From Pieris napi (lineage: Eukaryota > Arthropoda > Insecta > Lepidoptera > Pieridae), in contig NC_062253.1 of assembly GCF_905475465.1 (NCBI RefSeq), forward strand, positions 3,286,001 through 3,350,000: a stretch of DNA of 64,000 bases. The letters run 5' to 3'. The notes below the pieces were generated by a model. That model had not been told where the DNA came from, did no database searches, and saw only the letters and a list, made by a program, of their open reading frames with translations. Both the position numbers and the translations under genes were made by a program. Shown here piece by piece: positions 20,525 through 30,965 of this stretch. Each line of letters starts with the position of its first letter. Positions within the stretch are counted from its first letter, which is position 1.

Positions 20525-21002
20525 TCTATATATATAAAAATGAAACCCGTTTTCCGTTGTCACGACATCACATGAAAACGGCTCGACCGATTTGTCTGAT
20601 TTTTTTTTTGTTGTGTTTGTAATTGTCAGGAGAAGGTTCTTATAAAAGAAAAAAATTGCGCGGAAAATTAGAAAATTCAAGAATACTTAACCACCATACA
20701 ATTCGAACTTTTTGGTGTAACCTTATGGCGTTTGACATAACACAACATTGACAGAATGCGTGCTGCAAATATCGTCAGAGGATGTAAGAAAAATGAATAT
20801 CGTTCAAAATAAATGCTTCGATCGGAGTTATTATATTGATAATATAATAATATGCGAGCCAGAAAAACAAACAAAGAATGTTGTATAACATAAAGCATTA
20901 GAATAATAAACACTTTGTTTCTGAAATATTTTTTAATTCATTATACCAATTTGAAATCAATATTCATAGTTAAGACAGGACAACGTCTGTTGGGTCCGCT
21001 AG
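20525..21002 (+). mobile_element. Helitron, 478 bp
   Basis: Starts A|TCTATATATATAAAAATG and ends GGACAACGTCTGTTGGGTCC then GCTAG|T, so both ends carry the expected sites. The last 30 bases form a short hairpin (GGAC..GTCC) just before CTAG. Its 5' end matches the 19131 family but its 3' end matches the 22875 family, so it looks like a product of end exchange. Confidence 0.82.
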
Positions 21003-21370
21003 TTAGTTATAATATTATTATTAATGTTATTATTTTTTGCATGTATATTTAAATGTAGAATTATCGGTGTAGGTATTATTGTGTAGTTCTATCGTATTAT
21101 TAATTAACTGTTAAGATAATAAATATGTCATGAAACTTTTGTTATTAAAGTTTTTATTATGCCCTACTATATACTAGCTCTACAGTATAACTAGTCTGGC
21201 CATTTTATAAGAGCTGAAGACTGGCCATCATCTAGCCCAGACTTTAAAACCCTTGAGACTTCAAATTATGGTCAGTTTTCGAGGACATGACCTACTCTAA
21301 ACGTCACGGCGACATTGAGTCTCTTAAAAAATCATAGAGGCAAGCATTGGCGAAATTGAAACAGTGCGCT

Positions 21371-21652
21371 GTATATGTCACCGTAAAATTGTAAAAACCG
21401 TTAGATTGTAATCTCGCGAACGTATACTATTATAAAGTCTACTATAAAGCCGACCAATCAGGGAAAACCTTCAGACAGTTGACAATTTTAAGATTGTAAT
21501 TTGACGGTTTCACTTCGATAGATTACAATCTACCGAATAATTATACGCTAAATTGTAAGCAGTTCGTTGAGGTTCACAATCTTTCGACAGTTTATAATCT
21601 CGCGAGATAGATTACAATCTAACGGTATTTACAATTTTACGTTAACATATAC
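21371..21652. mobile_element. TIR MITE with AGATTGTAATCT motifs
   Basis: The ends are inverted repeats of about 44 bp with three differences (GTAAAATTGTAAAAACCG, then TTAGATTGTAATCT). The interior repeats AGATTACAATCT-like motifs next to TCGCGA several times. A TA target duplication is possible but ambiguous. No second copy in the window and no coding part. Confidence 0.75.
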
Positions 21653-21715
21653 AAGCCAAAGGTGGCCATTTCGAATAGAATATTGTTTTATTTTTTGCTG
21701 AGACTTTATTAAATA

Positions 21716-21953
21716 AATAAAATAAAAATAGTCTTTATTCGAGTACACTATAACTACAGTAAGTCCATGCCTTTTAAGTTTTACACTTGTACTCGACCTC
21801 CGATGGAGTGAAGGCCTCCTCCAGATTCTTCCACTTATCCCTATTTGATGCGGCAATTTTCCAGTTTTTTCCCGCTATCCCTTTTATATTATCTTCCCAA
21901 GTTTTCGTTGGGCATCCTCTCTTTCTTCTTCCCACTGGGCCCTTTATTAAATA
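21716..21953 (-). pseudogene. RTE-type LINE fragment
   Basis: Minus-strand copy related to 2197-2465: it reads from the 3' end GTCTTTATTCGAGTAC through GTACTCGACCTCCGATGGAG, AGATTCTTCCACTTATCC and CTTCTTCCCACTGGGCCC. The last part encodes the GP.GKK.RG pattern on the minus strand. A Helitron (21954) follows immediately. Confidence 0.68.
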
Positions 21954-22603
21954 CTAGCGACCCGCCCCGGCTTCGCACGGGTGCAATGCTGATACTAAAT
22001 ACACTACAGAAAAACTGTGCGGCCGGCCGGTACCGCCGCAATCGCTACGTCCCGCAATTTTTAAATCTGTTATATCTTCGAAAATATTCACTTAAATCAT
22101 ACGGTGTAAAGAGCCATATAGATCTATATTAAATGAACAATGTATTCAAGGTATTTAATTGGTTAAGGATTAATGCTGTATTGGTTAAAATCGCTTCGAA
22201 AATTAGCCATTATTTGTCGTAAAAAGTAAATGACAAAAAAAAGTTATTGTGGGTTATCCATAAGAGATAGACATATACCATCACGGACTTTTCTGTAGAC
22301 CTTTTCAATGTGTACAATACTTAGTACATTATTTTGATAAAACTCGTAGGGTTCAGCCTGCGTTTGCAATGTAAGCGGAAAAAATGTAATTATTTACGAC
22401 ATCACATTAGAAACCTCAAAAATAACAGTACTTCTCCACTATTTAATGGATGTTATTATACATATAAACCTTCCTCTTGAATCATCTCTCTCTCTTTCTA
22501 TTAAAAAAAACCGCATCAAAATCCGTTGTGTAGTTTAAAAGATTTAAGCATACAAAGGGAAATAGGGACAGAGAAAGCGACTTTGTTTTATACTATGTAG
22601 TGA
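21954..22603 (-). mobile_element. Helitron, 650-bp family, copy 2
   Basis: Second copy of the 19505 family, same orientation, again with an A|TC start (GA at 22602-22603 then T) and CTAG|T end (21954-21957 preceded by A). Differences from copy 1 are concentrated near the CTAG end, where CACTACAGAAAAACTGTGCG replaces about 50 bp. A CTCTCTCTTTC slip is present at 22485. Confidence 0.82.
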
Positions 22604-22874
22604 TGTAGGTATAAATTTTAATAATATTACATTACTTTATTAATTCATTTTCATTTGTAATAGAACTTATGGCAGGAATAGGTATATATAATAGTAGATT
22701 CGCAACTTCTATATTATAATTAAACTTTGAATGGAATTTAATTTTAAAGCGAAAAATACTATTCAGATTTACCAACGGAAGATTGTTGACCAGGTAATGG
22801 GGGCCTTTTGGGGTTCTTAAATGACTATAAAATAAAAAATATGTATCGATACCAACAAAATATATGTATAATAA

Positions 22875-23095
22875 TCTTTATATATATAATTCTTCTGTGA
22901 GTGTGTATGTTACTGAACTTCTCTCAAACGACTGGACCGATTTTGATGAAATTTTTTGTATGTGTTCAAGGGGATCTGGGAATGGTTTAGATTCACAAAT
23001 CAGCCCGCCAGATGGCGCTGCAGTCGGTACTTTCATACTTTGCTTTACTAATTGCTTGAAATATCATGCAGGACAACGTCTGTGGGGTCCACTAG
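22875..23095 (+). mobile_element. Helitron, 221 bp
   Basis: Starts A|TCTTTATATATATAATTC and ends CAGGACAACGTCTGTGGGG then TCCACTAG|T. The middle has CTGGACCGATTTTGATGAAA. It is the shortest Helitron here with both ends. A 150-bp relative lies at 47882. Confidence 0.8.
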
Positions 23096-23498
23096 TCTAT
23101 TCCGTTGTCACGACATAACATGAAAACGGCTTGACCGATTTGTCTGATTCTTTTTTTATAATATTCCTTGAAGTACGAGGATGGTTCTTACAGAGAGAAA
23201 AATTTAAAAAAATTGAGTGAAAAAGTCTAAAAACAACACTTTTCTATATTCCCATACATAATATTCGTAATAATATTTAAAAGCAATTTGAACTTTAATA
23301 ACATATCATAAAGTTCAAGTGTTAGTGGAGGGGTTCCGGGAAGGTAAATTTTTATTTTTTGACATAATGTATTTGTTGTATTATCAACTTTCTTTTTTTT
23401 ATCTTACTAGCTAGACCGGTGTCCCGAATAGCAGAATAAGTTTTAAAAAAAATAAAGAATCGACTGTTAGGCGGTACGATGTTCGCCAGGCCAGGTAG
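23096..23498 (+). mobile_element. Helitron, LEP1-like, joined head to tail
   Basis: Begins TCTATTCCGTTGTCACGAC, which is the LEP1-like start with about 20 bp deleted after TCTA, directly after the CTAG of the previous Helitron. It continues as the plus-strand version of 19131-19504 and ends CGGTACGATGTTCGCCAGGC then CAGGTAG, a mutated CTAG. About 55 bp containing ACTAGCTAGACCGGTGTCC is inserted near 23390-23440. Confidence 0.75.
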
Positions 23499-23612
23499 TA
23501 ATTAATAAATAGAAAATTAAATCAAATTTAGAAAGGTAGCCCTGTGGCAGTGTACCTTTAACGCTGGCAGCATTTCCTCGCTGTATTGCGATATTTATTC
23601 GTTGAGCGATTG
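23499..23612 (-). mobile_element. LINE-B 3' fragment
   Basis: Minus strand: AAAGGTAGCCCTGTGGCAGT, TACCTTTAACGCTGGCAGC, TTTCCTCGCTGTATTGCG, TTCGTTGAGCGATTG. Short and followed by unrelated AT-rich sequence. Confidence 0.6.
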
Positions 23613-23869
23613 AATATCAGCAATTAGTTTATTACAATATTATTTTTAAGTCATGCCTATTCCAGAACCAGGAGAACCAAGATATTCACTCCGATATGTT
23701 TTGTGATATTTATTCTTTATAGAGGCAAAGTTTGTGAGGTTATAGGGGGCAATCTCTGGATCTACTGAACTGATTTTGACAATTATTGTACCTATAGAAA
23801 TCTGTTATCTGTCAGTATCAAAAGCTATATATTAAGTTTCGTGGTAGTCGGTGAAAAATCTAACAAAAA

Positions 23870-24125
23870 CGTTTCTCACGAACGCTGGCTTAAACTAGCG
23901 CCTGTTGTCTCTGGCAGAATGACCAGCGCTGTGGAACAGTCTGCTCCTCAGCATAAGCAGCTGAGCCAGGGCCAATTACAACGACAGCACACACGCATTA
24001 CACACTTAAAACGAACTTTATTCTTTGAAAGAAAAAAAATTGTTTTCTCTCATATTTTTTATATTTTTCGTTGATTATTGTTTTTTTGTGTGTTTCTGTG
24101 TGTGTGTTAGTAATATGTTATGTCT
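23870..24125 (+). mobile_element. LINE-H 3' end
   Basis: GCTGAGCCAGGGCCAATTAC, CACACTTAAAACGAACTTTA and TGTGTGTTTCTGTGTGTGTG are shared, in the same order, with the minus-strand copy at 56510-56757. The shape fits a LINE 3' UTR. The frame on the plus strand is open for 77 codons but has no known domain. Confidence 0.55.
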
Positions 24126-24894
24126 TTGTCTAACAATGAGGGATTTACGATCGAGTTCTTGAGCTTGATAATGACTATAAAGCCAGAGACGCATCAAACT
24201 ATATTATATTATGTATATCCCGCGTTTTTCTGTCTATCTGTTCGCGACAAACCCATAACTGTACAGATTTCATTGTAGTTTTTACCACTATCTAGAATGA
24301 TTCATGATGAAGGTTTTGGTATAACATTTTTCAACTTTCACCGGTCGTATCGTGTAAATAATGGATTTAAAAAAAAAAAAAATATCAAAGACTAGTGATA
24401 TTGATCAAAACGTGTCAGCGTAGGCATTTCGATCTTGGCCACGAAGGGAAAGGGTTGTTTCACCCCTCTACAATAGACTTAACAAGCCATAGACGGGGTA
24501 TTACAAATTAAAATATGTTATAACGTCGCTGTAGAATGATAAACTCGTATGTCCAGAGTATGTCCACATAATAACATATACAATATTATTATGTGTTTTG
24601 TCCATAGTTTTGTATGGTAAAAAGGACTTATTTATTAATAACCGTAATAATACTAGTTAAATAACATAAGAATAAAAATAAATGGTTTTTTGACATACGA
24701 GGTTATCATTCTACAGTGACGATAATTGCTATATTTTGTGTGTTTTGTTAATAGTCGAGTTAATATAAGCTCTAACTCTCCAACTAAAAAATGTAAAAGA
24801 ACCCTTTATATGATTTGATTTGTTATCTTTGAAGTGTTATGAATATGTGTGTAATGGTGAATGTGGTAAATCACAGAACAGTTTTTATTTTTTT

Positions 24895-25155
24895 TTACTT
24901 ATGTAACTTAAATGACGTTGTGGTTTATGACATTTTCCTTTAAATAATTGTAATGTAAAGGGAGGGCAAAACTTGCTGAGTTTCTTGCCCGTTCTTCTCA
25001 GAACAAGGCCTCCTGGTAGTTTTGCGAACGGATGGCGTAGTCCTGCTCTTTCGTGAATTTTGTAAACGTTGTTGACATTCATAAGCATGCTCTAAGAAGC
25101 ATCTAAATTGAATAAACGTATTTTGATTTGATTGATTTGATTTGATTTAATTGTA
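24895..25155 (+). mobile_element. LINE 3' UTR with TTTGA tail
   Basis: TTGCTGAGTTTCTTGCCCG, TTCTTCTCAGAACAAGGCC and a tail of TTTGATTTGATT units. The layout (GTTTCTTGC.GTTCTTCT ... AATAAA ... simple tail) parallels the LINE-C UTR but the sequence differs, so this is a related family. The 3' tail runs from about 25117 to 25150. Confidence 0.65.
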
Positions 25156-25170
25156 CCAAATCTTTTATTT

Positions 25171-25690
25171 GAAAAGATAAGAAATTGCCAATCCCAATAG
25201 AATAGAAGAGAACAGATAAAGTGTTGCAAGTGCTTCTTCCTTTTTCTGTCAAATGATGTGCACTCTGTCATGGAAAGAGACAAATACTATTTTTTGTAAT
25301 ACTAACTGAATTATACTAGCATTTAAAAATCCTGGAATGTCTAATATATTTCTACACCTTTAGTTAATTATCCCTTGTAGGGATAGATTCTGTAAGTATT
25401 GAATAGGGAGCACCGAATCTCGTATTTGAGAAAAGAAGAAATAGCCAATCTCCAATGGAATAGAACAGAACAGATAGAATGTTGCAAATGCTTCTTCTTT
25501 TTCTGTCAAATGGTTTGTACGTGGAAAGAGACAATAGTATTTTTTTGTAGAACTGATAAAAGCAACCACAAAAAAATACAAAATATCCTGTTTTAAAAAT
25601 CCTGGAACGTCTAATATATTTCTACACCTTGAGTTCATTATCCCCGCCGGGATCAATAGATTCTGTAAGCACTGAATAGTCCCTATTTGA
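25171..25690. repeat. Imperfect tandem duplication, about 257-bp unit
   Basis: Two units (about 25171-25427 and 25428-25690) share GAAAT.GCCAATC, AACAGATA.A.TGTTGCAA, TGCTTCTTC.TTTTTCTGTC, TTTAAAAATCCTGGAA and GTCTAATATATTTCTACACC. They differ by small indels and substitutions. Open frames of 65 and 114 codons here are not conserved between the two units, which argues against coding. Confidence 0.75.
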
Positions 25691-25797
25691 ACAAAAACTA
25701 ACAATTACGACCGACTTCACTTGTAAACGTTGAGTGAACCGACACCCAACGGAGCGTGGGGAAGAAATTCTTCACCAGAACGTAAATAAAAAAAGCC

Positions 25798-25911
25798 GGT
25801 GGCGCTACAACCTTTTAATCATTACTACTACTATTACTTGAGAGGAAACATAATTAAAGTTTCCTCACAATGTTTGCCGCAGAAAGTCTATAGGTGCCGG
25901 GATCCTACCCT
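25798..25911 (-). mobile_element. SINE-A copy 8, decayed
   Basis: GGTGGCGCTACAACCTTTT at the start, TTTCCTCACAATGTTTGCCG in the middle and CTATAGGTGCCGGGATCCTA near the truncated head. More than half the element is missing. Confidence 0.6.
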
Positions 25912-25998
25912 AAAATAAAAAATATGTTTATTATGGAATATAAGATACAGGTATCACTTATTCCACGTCATTTAATTTGTATCGGTAGACATCCCTAC

Positions 25999-26090
25999 TC
26001 ATCGGCTAATAAGAGAGTGTCCATGGGCGGCGGTAACACCTAGCATCGGGTGAGCCTCCTGCCCGTTTGCCCCCTGTTCTATAAAAAAAA
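25999..26090 (+). mobile_element. LINE-A tail inside LINE-I
   Basis: GAGAGTGTCCATGGGCGGCG, ATCGGGTGAGCCTCCTGCC and CCCCCTGTTCTATAAAAAAA: the terminal 90 bp of LINE-A. The short size fits extreme 5' truncation at insertion. Confidence 0.75.
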
Positions 26091-26224
26091 ATACGTGTGG
26101 CACTCGGGGACTGCCGCGATAAAGCTATTGCATATCATTTTTTATAAACTTATGCAATATAATTATATATTTATTGATAATTGATAATTATGCAATCAAC
26201 CACTCTACCACACTCAGACTAACA

Positions 26225-26375
26225 CGCCTATCCGATCACGCTAAACTGATGTGAGACGCAGTATGCGTTCTGTCCCGCTCTAACGCGTATTGGCCGCACC
26301 TATATTACGTCATCGTGTGTTAGGTTTATTTCGTTACGGAATTTCTTGATTCGGTCGCCGCGCTCAAAGCCCGCG
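26225..26375. other. Balanced-composition segment
   Basis: Repeat-free on inspection, with GTCCCGCTCTAACGCGTATT and GGTCGCCGCGCTCAAAGCCC. It lies inside the displaced interval between the two LINE-I parts, so it could have come in with an insertion. No coding signal. Confidence 0.3.
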
Positions 26376-27177
26376 ATAAAATCTATGCAATAGCTTAAAA
26401 AAAGACAGAGGGTGTAGGCCGAGACAAAAAGCCGGCGTCAAAATCTCTCGGTAAAAAACCTACACCAGGGATAACAGCCACGCTGAAGACATTAGGCCAA
26501 CACACTTTAAACAACAGTGAACGTAAAAAGGTCGGCTGCACTGCGCTGCGTTGCTGAATAGGCAGGGCACCAAACCCCACACCACCCGAAGGGGGCACAT
26601 GCCCCGAACTGGCTTAAACACATTCCTCATGGGAGGGTGCAGTAGATTCCACGGGAAGGTTTTGTGGCTATTTTTTTTTAATTGCATAGAACAAATAATC
26701 GACATTCAATGACATTACTCACAGATAATATAAGAGCAATCGTAAATATCGATATCGTTGCCATGACAACCGCATAAAACGTTACACACTCATTACCGGC
26801 CCACAGCGAGCGCAAAATGATGCACTCGCAACACCAGATTAGATGAACTTAATATATGAGAAATGTGTTTTATGTGAAGGGAATACGGTTGCAAATTCAT
26901 TGCATAGGGGTCTAGTGTGTTGGTTGTTTATTAAGCTGATTTTACACGGATGTTAGGCGAAGAAATGGAAATAGTGAAGAGCAAGGACGTACTCGAGCGA
27001 TGAATATTGTGTAACTAAGCATAGGTATAGTTCGAGAATCGTTTACGGAAGTTAAACTAAGTTTATTACTGAATGGAACTAAGTTTAGTTTATATTAAAA
27101 CCTATTGAAAACCGCTTAACATAAGTTAAACTATAGTAATAAAACCAATCCCTTTCCGAGCAGCTTGATCCCTTGGC

Positions 27178-27372
27178 GTTGCGTAGAGATGTGGGGTCAC
27201 TCTGCATCTTCTACCGCATTTACCATGGATAGTGTACAGAGTTGAGTTCGAAATTCCACCCGTCTCACCGCTACGTCTGTCGTTCCACTGCTATGTGGAA
27301 CCAACTGCCCACTGAACTATTTCCGAACCAATTCAACTACAGGTCCTTCAAGAAAAGAGCGTACCAAAAATT
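27178..27372 (+). pseudogene. LINE-A ORF2 C-terminus
   Basis: Plus-strand reading includes CRSTAMWNQLPTELFPNQFN and YRSFKKRAYQKF, the best preserved ORF2 end of this family in the window. Upstream, ACTCTGCATCTTCTACCGCA and TTTACCATGGATAGTGT match the longer copy at 38129. The tail is not LINE-A: at about 27372 it passes into GACGTCGCCACATTAATAAA, which I cannot assign. Confidence 0.7.
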
Positions 27373-27689
27373 CTTCACCAAAACACCGTGCACAAATTTA
27401 AATCTCGTTACTACATCCTTTATGAAGAGGACGTCGCCACATTAATAAAAAAGACTGCTGGAGCCCACGAGCATAGGCTCCACCATCACGTGAGTGTCGA
27501 GGCTATTCAACTGGACACCACGGGCCTAGTGAGAAGTTTGAAATTAACAAACCATTCAAATTTGTGAATTAGTGTGATAGCATGTTAGTATTAAGTGCTA
27601 AAAGTTGGTAGTAATAATAATAATAAAGCTCGTTTTATTTCCAATCATGCCAAAAAAACAAATTATTATAGGTACACAGCTTAGATCAT

Positions 27690-28051
27690 TTTAAATTTTT
27701 TATTCTTTTGCTTGTTATTCTATATTCTAGCTTCCTTCAGTACCGTCGATCGGAACCCCTTCACGGGTAAAGGCCTCCTCAAGCATTTTCCAACTGACTC
27801 TGTCTATGGCTCTCTTTCTCCATTCGTTTCCTGCTACCGCTTCTATTTCTTCTATCCATCTTTTTTTTGGGCGACCTCTTCTCCTTCTTCCTCTTGGTAC
27901 CTACTTTCCATACAGTTGTCTTTAAGGTCCACCTATTATCGGTGTATCTTGCTATATGCCCCGCCCATTGCCACTTCTGTTTTAGGGCATAATGTAAGGC
28001 ATCAATAACTTTAGTTCTACACAGTGGTAAGTGGACAAAAATAGTACCCAA
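27690..28051 (-). pseudogene. RTE-type LINE ORF2 C-terminus
   Basis: The minus strand keeps an open frame of 90 codons. Visible residues: ALHYALKQKWQWAGHIAR, DNRWTLKTTVWKV, a basic KKEKRSPKKKMDRRNRS block, RKRMEKESHRQSQLENA. This is the end of an RTE-clade reverse transcriptase ORF, where family members read KWxWAGHIxR..DxRWTxKxxxW..GRPxxRW..WxxxAxDRxxWxxLEEAF. The polymerase domain itself is absent. The 27712 plus-strand frame is its antisense. Confidence 0.8.
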
Positions 28052-28218
28052 CAGAGTAACTCCCCTTAATAAAGACTATAAGTAGTGATATTGGACACTT
28101 ACTTATGTAAAATATCCTTTAGTAAATTAGGTTAGTTTTTAAATTACTAATTAGTCTTAAGCGAGATTCGTACTTTAAATGATGTCTTTGTGCAGAGATA
28201 AAAATAAATAAAATACAT

Positions 28219-28494
28219 GAGTGGAGCTACAACCTTTTTAGGTCTGGGCCCCAGATTGCTGTATCTGTTTCGTGATCATTGTCAATCTAATAGGCAAGTA
28301 GGTGATCAGTCTGACACACGCCGTCGACTTTCTGGGTCTAAGGCAAGCAGGTTTTCTCACGATGTTTTCCTTCACCGTTTGAGCGAATGTTAAATGCGCA
28401 CATAGAAAGAAAGTCCATTGATGCCCAGCTGGGGATTGAATCTACGACCTAAGGGATGAGAGTCGCACGCTGAAGCCACTAGGCCAACACTGCT
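28219..28494 (-). mobile_element. SINE-A copy 9
   Basis: Near full-length minus-strand copy: GAGTGGAGCTACAACC, TTAGGTCTGGGCCCCAGATT, CACACGCCGTCGACTTTCTG, TTGAGCGAATGTTAAATGCG and a complete head AGTCGCACGCTGAAGCCAC. A 10-bp loss precedes CTGACACACGCC. One of the least diverged copies. Confidence 0.9.
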
Positions 28495-28589
28495 ATATCC
28501 ATGTGTTACTTATCAATTTATTTATAATGAAAATCACAAGTGAAAATGGTTAACTTTCCAATAAATAGGGAAACTTAATAGTGACATCA

Positions 28590-28680
28590 CCTGTCCGGAA
28601 GTGACGACGATTGGAGGAAATGGAGCGACCGACCGGAAATGGCAATTTACGCGGGCGCGCTTTGTTAGTTTATCTTATCA
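28590..28680. other. GC-rich islet
   Basis: GTCCGGAAGTGACGACGATT, GGAGCGACCGACCGGAAAT and TTTACGCGGGCGCGC lie in a short stretch that is not shared with any repeat here. CCGGAAGTG resembles an ETS-type binding site. It is a candidate regulatory segment only. Confidence 0.35.
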
Positions 28681-29277
28681 AGGAAATGTGTTTTACACTA
28701 TTTACCTTGGGCTAACCTGATCTTACGAAGCATGGAATTGAATTTGTCAACTATTTTCTTTTGAGCGAAAAATACATCTTTACAATGGAGAAATTGCTTT
28801 TATGCGCTAATTCTTTTTAAGTAATTATAATAGCAATTAATTCAGATACTTTTACATTTCAACACGTTTATATTTCAATCTTCTTTTAGGTATATGTGTG
28901 CCCCTTTTTGGAAAAGACCGCCAAATCCCGCCATACCTCTCTGCAATGTGCCCCTCTCTGCCATGTATCATCTGCTGTTTCTTAATTTTGGTCTACCCAC
29001 CTTCTAGTTTGTCTTCCTGTTTTTCTTTTACACCTTGGGCACTGGTTTCCTTATTTTTGAATAGAGGAATAGAATGAGGAAAGATATAGTTAAAGATATC
29101 TGCCAAATACTAGCAGTCGATTTTGAAAATTCTTTTACCAATAGAAAGCCGCTTTGTATGTTGCCACAACATGTACTAACCCGAAAAATTAAAATACTTC
29201 TTCGTGTTAGTCGGTAAAGTTGCAGTGGAAAAAGAGGTTCCAACAGTTTTAGAGACTTAGATCTTGATAATGCCTGA

Positions 29278-29614
29278 AAAAATATATAAAAATAATTTGG
29301 TTCGTTTATCTCGCTAAAACTCGAGAATGGCTGGACCGATTTGGCTAATTATGATCTTGAAATATTAGTGGAAGTTCAGGGAAGGTTTAGGTGGGAAACA
29401 TAAATAATAAGTAAAGAAAAATACTAGGACAATTGAATTTTTCAATAAAAACTGTCTAAGTCTTTTTAGAAATAAAAAAATGTCATATATATTCAGATTT
29501 CTTTTTTTCTTCATAGCTGTACTAGGTCCGATCTCTTTGGTCCGTTTAAAAAAAACTGTATTAAATATTCACACAAATATATGAAGGTGATACGAAGTTC
29601 ACCGGGTCGCCTAG
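29278..29614 (+). mobile_element. Helitron-like element ending in CTAG
   Basis: GTTTATCTCGCTAAAACTCG, GGCTGGACCGATTTGGCTA and, at the end, GAAGTTCACCGGGTCGC then CTAG|T. The 5' TC start is no longer clear (ATATATAAAAATAATTTGG is at its place). A different Helitron subfamily from the 19-23 kb cluster. Confidence 0.7.
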
Positions 29615-29616
29615 TA

Positions 29617-29752
29617 TATTATATAATAAACCCGACTTCGTCTGTTTGTGTATGTACGCGATAAACTCAAAAACGAATATCCAGAATGATTCAGGACGAT
29701 TTTAGTATAAAATGTTCCAAGTTTCCCGGGTCACGGTTGCCCGGGTCCGCTA
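29617..29752 (+). mobile_element. Possible second Helitron-like end
   Basis: AACCCGACTTCGTCTGTTTG, AATGATTCAGGACGATTTTA and TTGCCCGGGTCCGCTAA. It directly follows the CTAG of the previous element, and the end fits CTRR. A weaker relative near 24228-24355 has CCCGCGTTTTTCTGTCTATC and AGAATGATTCATGATGAAGG. Confidence 0.45.
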
Positions 29753-30038
29753 ACGTGATAATAAAATCTTTTCTTCAAACATTAAACAAAACACGTCCAA
29801 ATTAACAAAGAAACAAAAGCCAAAGGTAATCCGTAATCTTGTTAAGCAAATATTTGTAAAAAGGAATAATTATTTGGGAAAACTCCAGCGAGTTTCGCCT
29901 TAATTATTTTCTATAAAACTTTTCCTCTTTAAGGAAAAGCCGTGTGGACAGAATCCTGTCGGTTCAAATTAGGGAAATCTTTAAAGAAATACATTGTTAT
30001 TTTTCATGGAAAAATATAATTCATTTACTTTAAAAAAG

Positions 30039-30225
30039 CAGTGTTGGTTGAAGCGACGCTTATCCTTGAGGTTGTTCGTTCGAATCACAGCTGTGCACAA
30101 AAATTATATTTAGCACTTGCTTTTACAGTGAAGGCTAACATCGTGGGGATACCAGCATATCTTAAACCCAAAAATCGTCGACATGTGTCAGACAGGCTGA
30201 TGACTTGTCTATGAAAAAAAATGAT
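30039..30225 (+). mobile_element. SINE-A copy 10, decayed
   Basis: GCAGTGTTGGTTGAAGCGAC, a mutated box B (CGTTCGAATCAC), AGCTGTGCACAAAAATT, TCTTAAACCCAAAAATCGTC and CATGTGTCAGACAGGCTGAT. The CTAGTGG part of the head is deleted. Confidence 0.7.
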
Positions 30226-30689
30226 CGAAAAATCGGATGCCATCGGACGCTGATTTAACAAAAAACTAACTTGACTTATTGAAGATTTCGTAAATCTAAG
30301 TGATACTTATGTTATTGGCCATTATCGGAAACGAGAAAGTTAAATTACAATTTACGAGTGTGGTAAAAACTAAAGGGCGTAATAGGAGGCGCTAGGCTTT
30401 GTACCCCTTAAAAAAAATCTGATAATATTACATGCATGATGTCAGTGATATTGTCTTAGTTCCCAATGAATTAAATTAGGTTAGGTTAAAACAAAAAACT
30501 TTGTACCTACTTTTTTACTTCTTTCATTCATTTCACAACATACACAATATGTTATGGTATGTTTTAAATAATTTATATGGGGTTAAAGAGCATACACCAC
30601 CACATTTTTGCATGGTGTACCATGAAATCATTACCGAGCGATGAAACTATTATGTAGAAAAAATTTGGAGCTGTTTTAAGGTGAACCCT

Positions 30690-30965
30690 TGATTTGATAA
30701 ATTTACCATATTCATAACTAACTTAGTAATAATAATATAACAACTCATAAATAGAAAACTAAAATAAATTTGAAACATTTGGTTCTTGTTGCAGTGTACC
30801 TTTAATGCTGGTATTTCCTCGCTGTATTGCGTTTCGTTGAGCGAGGAAAGCACCAGTTCTAGTCACCGGTACTAACCAGGCACCAACTTAAATCTTTAAT
30901 TAGTGATTATGCACTTGAATTACGGCCCAAAAGTCTTTAATCAAAACGGAACAAAATTGTAGTAC
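30690..30965 (-). mobile_element. LINE-B fragment with empty MITE site
   Basis: Minus strand: GTACCTTTAATGCTGGTATT, TCGCTGTATTGCGTTTCGTT, GAGCGAGGAAAGCACCAGTT, CTAGTCACCGGTACTAACCA, GGCACCAACTTAAATC. The uninterrupted CACCAGTTCTAGTCACC is the reference for the MITE insertions at 14.4 and 52.1 kb. Confidence 0.7.

Larger units (their letters stand above)
25914..26460 (-). mobile_element. LINE-I 3' end, interrupted by LINE-A tail
   Basis: The first part (25914-25998) carries TATGTTTATTATGGAATATA, ACTTATTCCACGTCATTT and CATCCCTACTCATCGGC. A LINE-A tail follows at 25999-26090. The next LINE-I segment (GACAGAGGGTGTAGGCCGAG, AAAAGCCGGCGTCAAAATC) is displaced to 26400-26460. In the intact minus-strand copy at 60735-60900 these parts are adjacent, so about 400 bp was inserted here. 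Confidence 0.7.

Noticed and set aside
21845..22132. 95-codon plus-strand frame.
   Set aside because: Spans the junction of an RTE remnant (antisense) and a Helitron, so it is a chance frame.
25360..25704. 114-codon minus-strand frame and its 65-codon plus-strand counterpart.
   Set aside because: They lie in the tandem duplication and the frame is not kept in the other unit.
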